Shown: positions 1-9,170 of the stretch, one piece after another
Layout: each line of letters starts with the position of its first letter
Position numbering within the stretch: the first letter of the stretch is position 1
Assembly (NCBI RefSeq): GCF_002846395.1
Contig: NZ_PJMU01000001.1
Coordinates: 1,116,001 to 1,180,000 of the forward strand
Source of the DNA: Pontibacter ramchanderi
Lineage (GTDB): Bacteria; Bacteroidota; Bacteroidia; Cytophagales; Hymenobacteraceae
DNA length: 64,000 nucleotides
Direction of reading: 5' to 3'
The notes under the pieces: generated by a model
What the model was told of the DNA's origin: nothing
What the model saw: only the letters and a program-made list of their open reading frames with translations
Databases searched by the model: none
Made by a program: the position numbers and the translations under genes

Positions 1-604
1 GGTATTGGGTGGTGCCGGGCCCGCGATCGCCGATGAAATCCATGAAGCCACGGAAGCGGAAGCGGAGCCGCTCCGAAACAGGTAGAGGCACATCCCAACT
101 CGGGGTGATCTGGTAAGTACCACTGTATCCGCCGCCCTGCTGTTTGTAATAGTAAGTCTCGAGTTGCAGCAAGCCTTGCCCGGGCAGGCGGAACTTAAAC
201 GCTGGTCCGGCAGTGTACACAAAAAAATCCTCTTCCCCGCCAAACAGCACGTTGATACCACCCCCAACGAGCACATCACTGATCGGCCCCAGGCTTACTT
301 CGCTCCCGGTTGCACGGCTCAGGCTAAGCTTCGGGTACCACTCCAGGTATAGGTTCGGGGCAGCCAGACTGGCATCGTTGTAAAGGTCTGCAAAACCAAA
401 CTGCTCAAAAGCGCCCAGGTCACCAAAATGCTCTACCGTGATGGTGGCCAGCTGTCCGGATTGGTTAAGGGCACGCCCATACAGCAACTGCACATTGGAG
501 CCTCCCTTGTAATTAACCTGTGCCACTGCCTGGCCCGCAAACAGCATTGTGACACAAAAAAAGCACACAATGCTGCAGAACCTGATGCTGTAAAATTTTG
601 CCAT
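1..604 (-). CDS. Tsx-like nucleoside channel family outer-membrane protein, C-terminus cut by window edge
   Basis: My own minus-strand translation starts at an ATG at 602-604 and stays open to base 1, so about 201 codons are present and the C-terminus is missing. It begins with a basic start and a hydrophobic signal peptide ending in AGQAVA before QVNY. The mature part has alternating aromatic and polar residues typical of a beta-barrel, with VEHFGDLGAF and YKQQGGGYSG segments. These resemble the Tsx/DUF5020 group of nucleoside-specific outer-membrane channels, which are small 12-strand barrels. A CAAAGATA at 647-654 (TATCTTTG on the minus strand) fits the Bacteroidota -7 box and would give a leader of about 35 nt. 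Family assignment is inference from pattern; outer-membrane location is well supported. Confidence 0.7.
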   Translation of the reverse strand, partial: MAKFYSIRFCSIVCFFCVTMLFAGQAVAQVNYKGGSNVQLLYGRALNQSGQLATITVEHFGDLGAFEQFGFADLYNDASLAAPNLYLEWYPKLSLSRATGSEVSLGPISDVLVGGGINVLFGGEEDFFVYTAGPAFKFRLPGQGLLQLETYYYKQQGGGYSGTYQITPSWDVPLPVSERLRFRFRGFMDFIGDRGPGTTQY

Positions 605-758
605 ACCTTTACCGGGTGTTTTGAATTGTGGGATTCTACGAAAGCACAAAGATAGTATTTAAAGGATGAACACCGGTAAATGAAATAATTGGACATATAA
701 ATCATACCGCCTTATTCAAACAACACCATAAGTACTTCATAAATTGATATTTACATGC

Positions 759-790
759 TTGCATTCATACGAATAAAATGTGTAAATTTG
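759..790 (+). promoter_or_regulatory. Bacteroidota-type promoter of the GAF protein gene
   Basis: TTG at 759-761 lies 21 nt before TAAATTTG at 783-790, matching the Bacteroidota housekeeping consensus (TTG near -33, TAnnTTTG near -7). It predicts a start site near 796 and a leader of about 23 nt. A second -7-like box, TACTTTTG at 807-814, sits 4 nt before the start codon and would give an almost leaderless transcript. Confidence 0.5.
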
Positions 791-818
791 TAGAGAATCA
801 TCTTTTTACTTTTGTGCG

Positions 819-1346
819 ATGGAATACAGATTCGTACATCATTGGAATTACGCACTCCGCGAGGACGAGCATCGCATACTGGAATCTGCCATCTCGCTTA
901 CCTCACAGCCGCGCAGCAAGGCTTTTTTGCAGCAGGCGGCTGAATTTATTGCGACGCACGGACATATTCAGTACCTGGTGATTGGCAAGCTGAGTGACGA
1001 TGGCCGGCATGTTATAACGAATGTATTTCTGAAAAACGGCAAAGCTTTACCCAGCATCACTTACCCCCTGGAGTTTACCCCCTGCGATTCTGTTCTTACC
1101 CAGCGCTTCTGTTACTATCCTAATAATGTGCAGGACCACTTCCCCCTTGACCTCGAGCTGCAGGAGTTGAACATTGAGAGCTATTTAGGCAGTATTTTCG
1201 TGGACGAAGAGGGCGACCCGGTTGGGTTGATCGCTTTGATGAGCGACAAGCCACTTGAAAACGCCGCCTTTGTAGAACATCTGGTGCTGGTGCTGAGTCC
1301 TGCCATTGAAGAAGAACTGATCCAGGAACGTAACCTCCCTGCATAA
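819..1346 (+). CDS. GAF domain-containing protein
   Basis: A 175-residue soluble protein with no signal peptide. An N-terminal helical part (about 1-45) is followed by a single GAF-like fold of mixed strands and helices. The segment with ESYLGSIFVDEEGDPVGLIA (about 125-145) has the usual GAF pattern of a conserved small-molecule pocket edge followed by a glycine-containing turn. No output domain is attached, so it is either a stand-alone ligand sensor or works with a separate partner. It is monocistronic, with its own promoter directly upstream and a strong hairpin terminator directly downstream. The ligand cannot be told from sequence. Confidence 0.7.
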   Translation: MEYRFVHHWNYALREDEHRILESAISLTSQPRSKAFLQQAAEFIATHGHIQYLVIGKLSDDGRHVITNVFLKNGKALPSITYPLEFTPCDSVLTQRFCYYPNNVQDHFPLDLELQELNIESYLGSIFVDEEGDPVGLIALMSDKPLENAAFVEHLVLVLSPAIEEELIQERNLPA

Positions 1347-1362
1347 GCAATCCGCATCATAG

Positions 1363-1416
1363 AAAAACCTCTACCGGCTGAGCACCTTTGTGCTGCAGCG
1401 ATAGAGGTTTTTTTCT
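1363..1416. terminator. Bidirectional hairpin terminator between convergent genes
   Basis: AAAAACCTCTA at 1363-1373 pairs with TAGAGGTTTTT at 1402-1412. An inner GAGCAC/GTGCTG stem lies between them and a T-rich run follows. It sits between the GAF gene (+) and susD (-), so it can end both transcripts. Confidence 0.85.
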
Positions 1417-1441
1417 TTAGGAACAGGTATGGCAACCGCCC

Positions 1442-2758
1442 TTAGATAGCCGGATCGTTCGGTGTGTTTGGGTTATTGCGCCGCTCCTGATCCGGGTATG
1501 GGTAGAAATTGCGGTTACGCTCACCCAGGTTATCAGGTGGGCCCGGACGACCGAAACGGCGACTATCTTCCCACTTCTGCCCGCTCAGGTATAGCTCAGC
1601 GGAGCGCTGCTTGTATACCTCCAGTAACAAAGCCTCCCTTGTCACAGGTCCGCTATAAGCAGGCAAACCGGCATGTACGCCAAATGGGTCGCCCGAAGTT
1701 TGTGTCCGTACCTGGTTTATCAGCGCCAGCGCCTCCTCCAAAGAGCCATTGCTTCGGAGCAGCGCTTCCGCTTTGATCAGTTTCATCTCGTCTGGCAGGT
1801 ATACCGGTATGCTCGAGGTCTGGGTATTGAAAAAGCCTGCCAATGTCTTTACCCGGTCCCCTAACACATCGGCACTCGGGTCAGTCATGTAAAAACCGTA
1901 TCGCCCATCACCCGCTTCAAACAAGGCATCGGGCAAGCCAAATTTATCGCGCGGCCTGAAATAGGCCAGGATGAATATCGTGTTATAGATCGGATTCGGG
2001 CTCAACGTGCTGTAAACAAACTCGGAACGTTTGGTTAGATCCACTTTGTCGGCATTGGTGATGGCCGCCTCGTAATTGCCGGCATACAGGTTATACCGGG
2101 CATTGTAAGCATACAGCGTATTACGCAGGTCGAAAGCAGTGCCGGTTACCTGTGATGTAAACTCCGGCGACACCGGTGTGGCCTCGATCAGGGCGATGCC
2201 CTCGTTCAGGTGCGCAATGGCGGCAGCTAGCACCTCTGTTCTGGAGCTGAAAGTTACCCGCTCGTTGGCTCCCGTTCTAAGGTTTGCCTGCTCAAAGGCG
2301 TTGATCAGGTTAACCAGTGCCATGGCATTGAACAAATGGGCATGCGCCATCACCCCGCTTAGCGTGCCCCCGGTCAGGGTTGGGATTTTGGGGGCATTCT
2401 CCAGTATCTGCTCGCTCATGGCCATGACCCGCTGCATGCGCGACCACAAACCGAGCACGTTTCCGTTAAAGGTAGGGAGTGCTGTACCGCCGGCTTCCAG
2501 CTCGAGCACGTTCGTGAAAGTAGCCACGCCTTTCATCTCACGCCCTGTTACGCCAGGGTATAGCAGCGCAGCCTCTAGACCGGAGGTGGAGTAAAACTGG
2601 CGCATTCCCACACTCAAGGCAATAATGCCCTCGCGTGAGTTCAGTACCTCCGCATCGCTGGCGGCGTTAGGGTTAGGTATATCCAGCTCGCACCCACTGG
2701 CCAGCAGCAGGCAGCCCGAGAGCAAACCTACTTTTAAATAAGAACTTATATTTTTCAT
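1442..2758 (-). CDS. SusD/RagB family nutrient-binding outer-membrane lipoprotein
   Basis: A 438-residue surface lipoprotein that caps its SusC partner and binds substrate outside the cell. The signal peptide ends in the lipobox LASGC, with the lipidated cysteine at residue 23 followed by ELDIPNPN. The helical tetratricopeptide-like core is visible, including LPDEMKLIKAEALLRSNGSL and the near-C-terminal RSAELYLSGQKWEDSRRFGR, which matches the hallmark end of SusD proteins. At 438 residues it is shorter than typical starch or glycan SusD proteins (about 500-550). That is common in the simpler RagB-like group. It lies 28 bp after susC on the same strand, so the two are co-transcribed. Substrate unknown; the gene before susC is anmK, which hints at cell-wall sugar. 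Confidence 0.93.
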   Translation of the reverse strand: MKNISSYLKVGLLSGCLLLASGCELDIPNPNAASDAEVLNSREGIIALSVGMRQFYSTSGLEAALLYPGVTGREMKGVATFTNVLELEAGGTALPTFNGNVLGLWSRMQRVMAMSEQILENAPKIPTLTGGTLSGVMAHAHLFNAMALVNLINAFEQANLRTGANERVTFSSRTEVLAAAIAHLNEGIALIEATPVSPEFTSQVTGTAFDLRNTLYAYNARYNLYAGNYEAAITNADKVDLTKRSEFVYSTLSPNPIYNTIFILAYFRPRDKFGLPDALFEAGDGRYGFYMTDPSADVLGDRVKTLAGFFNTQTSSIPVYLPDEMKLIKAEALLRSNGSLEEALALINQVRTQTSGDPFGVHAGLPAYSGPVTREALLLEVYKQRSAELYLSGQKWEDSRRFGRPGPPDNLGERNRNFYPYPDQERRNNPNTPNDPAI

Positions 2759-2786
2759 AATGTTTGATCGTTAGGTTGGAGAAGGA

Positions 2787-5700
2787 TTAAAAGGTAAAGT
2801 TGAGACCCAGCGCATATGTTCTCGGGATCGGTACCTCCACAAAATCGAAGCCCCGCACGGCATTGGTCTGGCCGGCAGCGTTCACTTCAGGGTCATAGCC
2901 ACTGTAGTCGTCGATCGAGAACAGGTTACGACCGGCCAGACTCAGGCGCACGTTGTTGCCTCCCAAAAAGGCCGGTTTGAAGTCGTAGGCCACCGACACC
3001 TCCCGCAACTTTATAAAAGAACCATCCTCTATGTAATTCTCGAATATACCGAACAGTGCTGCTGAGGTTCCTTTCGGCACTTCCCCCCTCAATTCTGGCT
3101 CGTAGCCGGCCAGGCCGCCGTACAAGTCTCGTTCGCCTACGCGACGGGTGAAGTTGAACACATCAAATCCATAAACAGCATCGAACTGCGTACGGAACGA
3201 CAGCCTGTTTCCCACAGAAACGTCGTTTACCCATGAGCCGGTCCAGTCGGGGTTCGGATCGCCAATTACTTTTGGCACGGTGGCGCCACTGGGTTGCCCG
3301 TTTTCAGGGTTACGCCCTGCACGTTCCGGTTGTGGCAGCCCGGCAGGAGTAAGCAAGAGCGAGCCATCGGAGTTTCGGGCGAAGTAAGTGCTGTAGAAAG
3401 CACCCAGCGGATAGCCGTCTACGGCAGCCACCTGACCAAAACCACCCGGGAATGGCAGTACGCCACCCGGTATGTTATTCACTTCGTTTTTGTTGCGGGA
3501 ATAGATGAGTGTGGAAGTCCAGCTCACTTTCTCTGTTTGCACAGGGGCACCGGTTAACATCAGCTCAAAACCCTTGTTGGTCATGGTACCAATGTTAGCG
3601 TACTGGTTCAGGAAACCAGAAGAAGGCGTCAGCCCGATAAACAGCAGCAGGTCTTCCACATCTTTCTTGTAAACAGAAAACTCGAGGCCTAACCTTCCAT
3701 CCAGAAAGCTCATGTCGGCGCCAAACTCTGTCTCTACCTGCCGCTCCGGCTTGATGCCTGGGTTACCTAGCAATGTGGATGGAATCACGCCGGGCAGGCC
3801 AGGCAAGGAAACCGGATTGTAATTGGTATACCTATCGTAGGCGCCGATGGCGGTGAGGTTGCCGGCCTGCCCGTAGGAGGCGCGTAGCTTAAAGATAGGA
3901 ATAACATCGCGGAAGCCTTGCCAGAAACTCTCATTGGAGATCAGGTAACTGGCGCTTAGTTTTGGATAAAATTGCCACCTGTTGTCCTCGCCGAACACAG
4001 ACGACACGTCGTAGCGACCGGCACCCGTCAAAAAGAAGCGGTCGCCGATGCCAAAGGTCTGCTGTGCAAAAAAGCCCATGATGTTGATATCGGCGCGTCC
4101 GTCACTCGACACCACTGTGGCACCACTGGAGCTAACCTGAGCAATTGGTCCCAGCTGCGTGCCGGTTATACCTGTCGAATAGTATTTCTCGGTCTGGATC
4201 GTGCCGCCTATACCTGTCGTTGACTCCAGCCAGTCGGTCAGAAAGGTGCGGTAAGAGGCATTCAGGTCATTGTTGAGCAGATAAGAGGTACGGTCGGCGC
4301 GGCGGGAATAGCCCGCGTCGTACGATGGCGTTGTGTTTCGGACCGGGATGAAGCCCGTCGCGATCTGCGTAGAATTATCGAAACCAAGCACATAGCTGAT
4401 GTTCAAGCCGTTGAGGGGCGTCAGGTTTACCTGAAAGTCTCCGATAAAGCGGCTGGTGCGCTGCCCGAAATCAAAGCGGTTGATGGCCTCGAGTGGATTG
4501 GTACGGCGCAGGATGGCCGTTGGTGCAGTGGAAGGGTATACACCGTTGACCGGCTCCGGATTGATGAAGTTATTGCTGAAGATAAAGCCGGTCAGGGCAC
4601 CGTACGCTTCGCTCAAGCCGCCGTTCGGAATCTCTTCGCTGGTGCTGAGCACGTAGTTGGCTCCCAGCGAAACCGATATCCAGTTTTTCAGTGTCTGGTC
4701 TATGCGCAGGCGGGCGCCTCCCCGCTTAAAGGTCGTGTTGTCGATAATGCCCTGGTTACTGAGGAAGTTGCCGCTCATGTAGTACTGCGTATTCGCGCTG
4801 CCTCCCGAAACGGAAACGTTGTTCTCTGTACCAATAGCTGTCCGGAAAATCTTATCCTGGTAATCGTAGCGCGTAACCGGCTCTTGCGTGAGGTCTGAGG
4901 CAATGTTGTTAACAAAGCGGAAAGGGTATTGGTTGTAGTCGAGTGTTTTGCGCACCTCACTTACTCTGAATTGTGTAGATACGGCCACTTTAGGAGCACC
5001 CTCCACCCCACGCTTGGTAAAGATCTGCACCACCCCGTTGCTGGCCCGGGACCCGTAAATGGCAGCCGCGGCAGCTCCTTTGATGATCTCGATGCGCTCG
5101 ATGTCGTTTGGGTTAATGTCCACGAGTCTGTTCTGCGCATAGCCTCCCAGGTCGATCAGTTCCGGGGAACCGTTGTTGATGATCACCCCATCCACAATGT
5201 AGAGCGGGTCCCCCGAACCTACCACCGTACTGGTTCCGCGCAATCTCACCGAGATACCACCGGCCGGGTTTCCGGAGTTCTGGCTGATCTGAGCACCGGC
5301 AACTTTACCGGCCAGCGCCTGGTCCACGGACGTAGCCACGCTGTTTTCAAGAGAGGCAGCAGAGACGGTAGAGATGGCATTGCCGAGCTGTTTTTTGCTC
5401 GTTGCCACTGAGGTACCTGTTACGATCACTTCATCCAGGCCCACGATATCCTCCTGAATCTGCGCATTGACCTGCACACTCTGCTGATCGCCAAGGGTGA
5501 CAGGCAGGCTCTGCGGTTTGAAACCTATGAATGAAAAGGTGAGTTGGTAATTGCCTGGCGGCAACGATGCAGAAAGGTTATACTGCCCGTTTGCATCGGT
5601 GGCCGTTGCAATGTTGTGGTTCTGGAACTTCACCACCACACCCGGCAGCGGCGACTTGGTACGGGCATCGGTTACGGTGCCCGTAATGGCGTAGCGTGCC

Positions 5701-5798
5701 CCCTGTGCGATGGCCAGCTGACAAGCAGCCGCCAACAGTAGGAAACATAGCAGGATGGCCTTACCGGAGGCCCTCCCAAATAAGTAAACTTTTCTCAT
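2787..5798 (-). CDS. SusC/RagA family TonB-linked outer-membrane transporter
   Basis: A 1003-residue TonB-dependent importer that forms the barrel under the SusD lid. Order: signal peptide (1-31, ending AIAQ), a carboxypeptidase-regulatory-like domain (about 35-115, ITGTVTDARTKSPLPGVVV), a TonB-box/plug region starting near EVIVTGTSVATSKKQLG (about 122), the RLRGTSTVVGSGDPLYIVDG motif of SusC plugs (about 185), then the 22-strand barrel ending in phenylalanine. No stop or frameshift interrupts it. It begins 53 bp after the anmK stop with no clear TAnnTTTG box in between, so read-through from anmK is plausible. Substrate cannot be read from the sequence. Confidence 0.95.
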   Translation of the reverse strand: MRKVYLFGRASGKAILLCFLLLAAACQLAIAQGARYAITGTVTDARTKSPLPGVVVKFQNHNIATATDANGQYNLSASLPPGNYQLTFSFIGFKPQSLPVTLGDQQSVQVNAQIQEDIVGLDEVIVTGTSVATSKKQLGNAISTVSAASLENSVATSVDQALAGKVAGAQISQNSGNPAGGISVRLRGTSTVVGSGDPLYIVDGVIINNGSPELIDLGGYAQNRLVDINPNDIERIEIIKGAAAAAIYGSRASNGVVQIFTKRGVEGAPKVAVSTQFRVSEVRKTLDYNQYPFRFVNNIASDLTQEPVTRYDYQDKIFRTAIGTENNVSVSGGSANTQYYMSGNFLSNQGIIDNTTFKRGGARLRIDQTLKNWISVSLGANYVLSTSEEIPNGGLSEAYGALTGFIFSNNFINPEPVNGVYPSTAPTAILRRTNPLEAINRFDFGQRTSRFIGDFQVNLTPLNGLNISYVLGFDNSTQIATGFIPVRNTTPSYDAGYSRRADRTSYLLNNDLNASYRTFLTDWLESTTGIGGTIQTEKYYSTGITGTQLGPIAQVSSSGATVVSSDGRADINIMGFFAQQTFGIGDRFFLTGAGRYDVSSVFGEDNRWQFYPKLSASYLISNESFWQGFRDVIPIFKLRASYGQAGNLTAIGAYDRYTNYNPVSLPGLPGVIPSTLLGNPGIKPERQVETEFGADMSFLDGRLGLEFSVYKKDVEDLLLFIGLTPSSGFLNQYANIGTMTNKGFELMLTGAPVQTEKVSWTSTLIYSRNKNEVNNIPGGVLPFPGGFGQVAAVDGYPLGAFYSTYFARNSDGSLLLTPAGLPQPERAGRNPENGQPSGATVPKVIGDPNPDWTGSWVNDVSVGNRLSFRTQFDAVYGFDVFNFTRRVGERDLYGGLAGYEPELRGEVPKGTSAALFGIFENYIEDGSFIKLREVSVAYDFKPAFLGGNNVRLSLAGRNLFSIDDYSGYDPEVNAAGQTNAVRGFDFVEVPIPRTYALGLNFTF

Positions 5799-5851
5799 AG
5801 TGCCTCTTTTTTATACTGTTGATTATGTGATGAATATATGGTGTTCAGTAG

Positions 5852-7051
5852 TTATTCCGGTAAGCTGATCTTGCCCATCAGGACGGAGGGTACCCGCCGT
5901 TTGCCGGGCCCGAAGTGAATGGGTTCTCCTACCAGGCACTCGTTGGCCAGGGTGGCAAACAACACGGCCTCCTTGGCATCCGGTGACACGCCCAACTCGG
6001 CTGTGTTCCGCACGGTTGCGCCCGGCAAAAGCTCTTTTATGTTTTGAATCAAAAGCGGATTGTGCATTCCCCCTCCGCTCAGAAAAATCTCGAAATCAGC
6101 CTGTTCTACCGAGCGTGTCAGGGCCTGGGAAATGGCAACGGCCGAAAACCGGTTCAGACTCGCCATCACATCCTCCGGAGACAAGTGCTCGGTATCAGAC
6201 TTGCGCTGCGCTTCGGCCAGGTATGAGAGGTTAAAGAGTTCAGGCCCGGTTGTTTTAGGGAAGCCCTGCTCAAAGAACGGATGGTAGAGCAGCGCCGCTA
6301 CCAGGGCCTGGCTATACCTGCCTTTCAGCGCAATGGCGGAGTCTGCATCGTAATAGGTGCCGGGGAAATGCTGCTGCACATAAGCATCCATCAACGTATT
6401 GCCAGGCCCTACATCGGTAGAAAAAATACGACTCGTGTCCAGGTCGCCGGGCAAAAACGTGAAATTGGCAATGCCACCGATGTTGAGCATGATCCGGTTC
6501 TGGTCTTGTTTCGAGAAGAGCAGGTAGTCGCCGTACACGGCCAGTGGGGCGCCCTCGCCTCCTGCTGCCACATGCTTCTGCCGGAAGTCGCTGAGTGTGA
6601 TGATGCCGGTTCCCATGGCGATGTGGTCGCCGTCGCCGATCTGCAGCGTGGCATCTGGCATGTCTGCTATGCCATGCAGCGACGCCGGTGCGTGGTAAAT
6701 GGTCTGGCCATGGCTGGCGATCACATCAACTTCCGAAGGCTTAATGCCCCACCCCTGCAGGCTTTTGTTGATCAGGTCGGCGTGGAAGCGACCAATGTAG
6801 GCGTTGAGTACGCAAACGCGCTCCAGGTCAACTTCTCTCTTAGAAAAAATGGCCTTTACTTCTTGCTTAAAAGTATCGTCATACGGCATCGTTACAAATT
6901 CACGGAGTTTCATGCGGGTTTGTGTTCCATGTCCTTCAAACTCGCACAGGGCAATATCCAGCCCATCGAGTGAGGTGCCTGACATCAGACCGATGATGGT
7001 TCTTTTCTCTTTCTTTGCGGCCTCGAAAAGCCGCCTTAGCATTTTATTCAT
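5852..7051 (-). CDS. anmK: Anhydro-N-acetylmuramic acid kinase
   Basis: AnmK phosphorylates and hydrolyses 1,6-anhydro-MurNAc, released by lytic transglycosylases, to MurNAc-6-phosphate during peptidoglycan recycling in the cytoplasm. The 399-residue protein shows all the family landmarks: GLMSGTSLDGLDIAL near residue 22, ASHGQTIYHAP near 110, LNIGGIANFTFLPG, TDVGPGNTLMDAY (catalytic Asp region), and LSGGGMHNPLL near 325. Length is normal. The start at MNKMLRRLF gives a basic N-terminal extension of about 18 residues before the core. It is followed at 53 bp by a SusC/SusD pair on the same strand, and I see no murQ nearby. Confidence 0.95.
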   Translation of the reverse strand: MNKMLRRLFEAAKKEKRTIIGLMSGTSLDGLDIALCEFEGHGTQTRMKLREFVTMPYDDTFKQEVKAIFSKREVDLERVCVLNAYIGRFHADLINKSLQGWGIKPSEVDVIASHGQTIYHAPASLHGIADMPDATLQIGDGDHIAMGTGIITLSDFRQKHVAAGGEGAPLAVYGDYLLFSKQDQNRIMLNIGGIANFTFLPGDLDTSRIFSTDVGPGNTLMDAYVQQHFPGTYYDADSAIALKGRYSQALVAALLYHPFFEQGFPKTTGPELFNLSYLAEAQRKSDTEHLSPEDVMASLNRFSAVAISQALTRSVEQADFEIFLSGGGMHNPLLIQNIKELLPGATVRNTAELGVSPDAKEAVLFATLANECLVGEPIHFGPGKRRVPSVLMGKISLPE

Positions 7052-7082
7052 AATAAATTTAATTTAAGAGTGCAAAATGCTA

Positions 7083-7099
7083 AAGAACCAATGGTTCTT
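7083..7099. promoter_or_regulatory. Short perfect inverted repeat upstream of anmK
   Basis: AAGAACC-AAT-GGTTCTT forms a 7-bp perfect stem with a 3-nt loop, 32 bp before the anmK start and 100 bp after the upstream ATPase gene. It could be an operator or a weak terminator of the efflux operon; on the minus strand it is followed by only a short T run. Confidence 0.3.
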
Positions 7100-7198
7100 C
7101 ATACGAAATACACAAAGCTTAGATAATAGGGATTCCGGCTAATTTCAGCATAATCGCGCAGAAACTTGCAAAAAGGAGGGTAAGGGCAAGGCTGTTAT

Positions 7199-7900
7199 CT
7201 ACTGCCTGATGATCCGTCCATCTTCCATCTCAATGATACGGTGTGAATTTTCGGCAAACTCTGTGTCGTGGGTTACAATCAGCAGGGTCTGGTTATGCAC
7301 TTCGGTGAGCTCCTTGAAAATATTGAACACGATGTCGCTGTTGCGCTTGTCGAGGTTGCCGGTGGGCTCATCGCCCATGATGATGTGCGGATCGTTGATA
7401 AGGGCCCGGGCAATAGCGACCCGCTGCTTCTCCCCGCCCGATACGCGGTAAGCCGACTGCATGGCCAGGTGGTCTATCCCCAGCATCTTGAGCCGCTCCA
7501 TGGCGCGGTGCTCTATTTCCTGCTCGCTATACCTGCCCAGCTTCAGGCCGGGCAGCATGACGTTGCGCAGCACCGTGAACTCGTTGAGCAGGTAATGGAA
7601 CTGGAACACGAAGCCGATCTTCTCGTTGCGGATGCGGGCTAGCTCTGCATCCGGGCGACCGGACATCAATTCCCGGTCAATGTACAGTTCGCCGGTATAG
7701 TCGGTGTCCATGGTGGAGAGGATGTAGAGTAGCGTGGACTTGCCGCAGCCCGACTTACCGATCACGGACACAAATTCGCCCTTGTTCACCTTAAACGTAA
7801 TGTCGCGTAGCACCTGCACCGTCACGGGGTCATGAAACTCCTTGTCGATGCCTCTCGCCTCGAGTATTACGTCCTGCATATTCTCTGTTTTACCTGCCAT
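7199..7900 (-). CDS. LolD/MacB-type ABC transporter ATP-binding protein
   Basis: A 233-residue nucleotide-binding subunit that powers the permease encoded just upstream. Walker A is GKSGCGKST (about 43-51), the signature is VSGGEKQRVAIARAL (about 145-159), and Walker B is IIMGDEPTGNLD (about 166-177), followed by a switch histidine in VTHD. The EPTGNLD variant and overall length are typical of the LolD/MacB/FtsE group, which moves lipoproteins or exports substrates by mechanotransmission. It starts 8 bp after the permease stop and is the last gene of a three-gene operon: adaptor, permease, ATPase. It does not look like LolCDE proper because an HlyD-like adaptor is present. Confidence 0.93.
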   Translation of the reverse strand: MAGKTENMQDVILEARGIDKEFHDPVTVQVLRDITFKVNKGEFVSVIGKSGCGKSTLLYILSTMDTDYTGELYIDRELMSGRPDAELARIRNEKIGFVFQFHYLLNEFTVLRNVMLPGLKLGRYSEQEIEHRAMERLKMLGIDHLAMQSAYRVSGGEKQRVAIARALINDPHIIMGDEPTGNLDKRNSDIVFNIFKELTEVHNQTLLIVTHDTEFAENSHRIIEMEDGRIIRQ

Positions 7901-7908
7901 ACCTATAC

Positions 7909-9168
7909 CTATTTGCCTCTGATGATCTCGACCGGATCTACCCTGCTGGCCTTGCGGGCCGGAAAGAAACCGGCAAAGTACGTGGTGATCAGCGAAAAGG
8001 CGCCACCAATGAAATAATACATCGGATCGTAATTCACCGGATATGTGGTGATGGTAGGCAAGGCGGCCGTGTTAAACGGAATGCTGTCGATGACAAGGGA
8101 GAACAGGAAGCCGAACAGCAGCCCCAGCACACCCCCGAAAAAGCCGATGCTCATCGCAATGACCAGGAACACCAGGTTCACATCACGACCCGAAAAACCA
8201 GTTGCTTTTAAAATGGCAATCGAGTCCATCTTTTCATAGATCATCATGTTGAGGATGTTGAAGATACCGAAGCCCGCCACGATCAGCAGCGTGATGCCTA
8301 CAGCGTAGGAAATGAGGGAGCGCACGTTGCTTCCGGTCTCAAACTGGGCATTGGCGGTCTGAATGTCCTCGGCATCTACCTGAAAAAGCTGCGCATACTC
8401 GCGGGCAACGGCCGGGGCCTGCTCCAGGTCATAAAGCTTCACCTGGATATCGGTCATGTAGTTGGCCGGTTTGCCGAGCAGTTTCTGGGTGGTTGCAATA
8501 GAGGCGTAGCTCTGCACCTTGTCAATCTCCTGTATGCCTGACTGGAAGTAGCCGACCACCTTCAGCGAGAAGCGCTCACCCTGCGCCGTCGTCACCTGCA
8601 CCACATCGCCAATGTCGGCCACCAGTATGTCAGCCAGGCCCTTGCCCAGAATGATGCTGTTGGCCACGTTTTTGGCGTCGATGGGATTGCCCGCCGTCAC
8701 GTAGTCCTGGAAATTGAACAGGCGGCTTTCCTCCTCTACGTCCACCCCGTTGATCATGCCGGTAATGTCGATGGTGCCTTCGTTGAAAAAAACCTGCGCC
8801 AGGAGCTTGGGGGTGGCACCCAAAACCCGCTCATCGGCCTTCACTGCCTGCAGAATAGGGCCGCTGTTGTAAATCTCCTGCCGGGTGATGCCGGCTTTCA
8901 CCGAGCTGATGAAGTTATAGGAGTTTTTGTACTGCTCCGCCACATTCACCGGCTGGTTTTCGCTGGGCTTGATCTCGTTGTAGAGCCGCACGTGCGGGGT
9001 CCGGTTTAGGATGAGGCCATCGAGCAGGTCGTTGAGGCCGTTCATGAACCCGAGCAGCGTGATGAACATGGCGATGCTGAAGGTGACTCCTACGGCAGCC
9101 ACCAGCGTCTGCCGCCAGCGCGCCAGCAGCATGGATTTCGCAATGCTGAATATGAGTTTAAAATTCAT
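7909..9168 (-). CDS. FtsX/MacB-type ABC transporter permease
   Basis: A 419-residue inner-membrane permease. An N-terminal membrane segment (about 20-42) is followed by a large periplasmic MacB_PCD-like domain (about 45-270) and three C-terminal membrane helices forming the FtsX domain (about 290-415). The domain has the typical ILNMMIYEKMDSIAILKATGF coupling-helix region and ends in FFPARKASRVDPVEIIRGK, a hallmark C-terminus of this family. The start lies 2 bp after the adaptor stop. With the adaptor and ATPase it should form a MacAB-like tripartite efflux or extracytoplasmic-export system. No TolC is encoded in the window. Confidence 0.92.
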   Translation of the reverse strand: MNFKLIFSIAKSMLLARWRQTLVAAVGVTFSIAMFITLLGFMNGLNDLLDGLILNRTPHVRLYNEIKPSENQPVNVAEQYKNSYNFISSVKAGITRQEIYNSGPILQAVKADERVLGATPKLLAQVFFNEGTIDITGMINGVDVEEESRLFNFQDYVTAGNPIDAKNVANSIILGKGLADILVADIGDVVQVTTAQGERFSLKVVGYFQSGIQEIDKVQSYASIATTQKLLGKPANYMTDIQVKLYDLEQAPAVAREYAQLFQVDAEDIQTANAQFETGSNVRSLISYAVGITLLIVAGFGIFNILNMMIYEKMDSIAILKATGFSGRDVNLVFLVIAMSIGFFGGVLGLLFGFLFSLVIDSIPFNTAALPTITTYPVNYDPMYYFIGGAFSLITTYFAGFFPARKASRVDPVEIIRGK

Positions 9169-9170
9169 CG

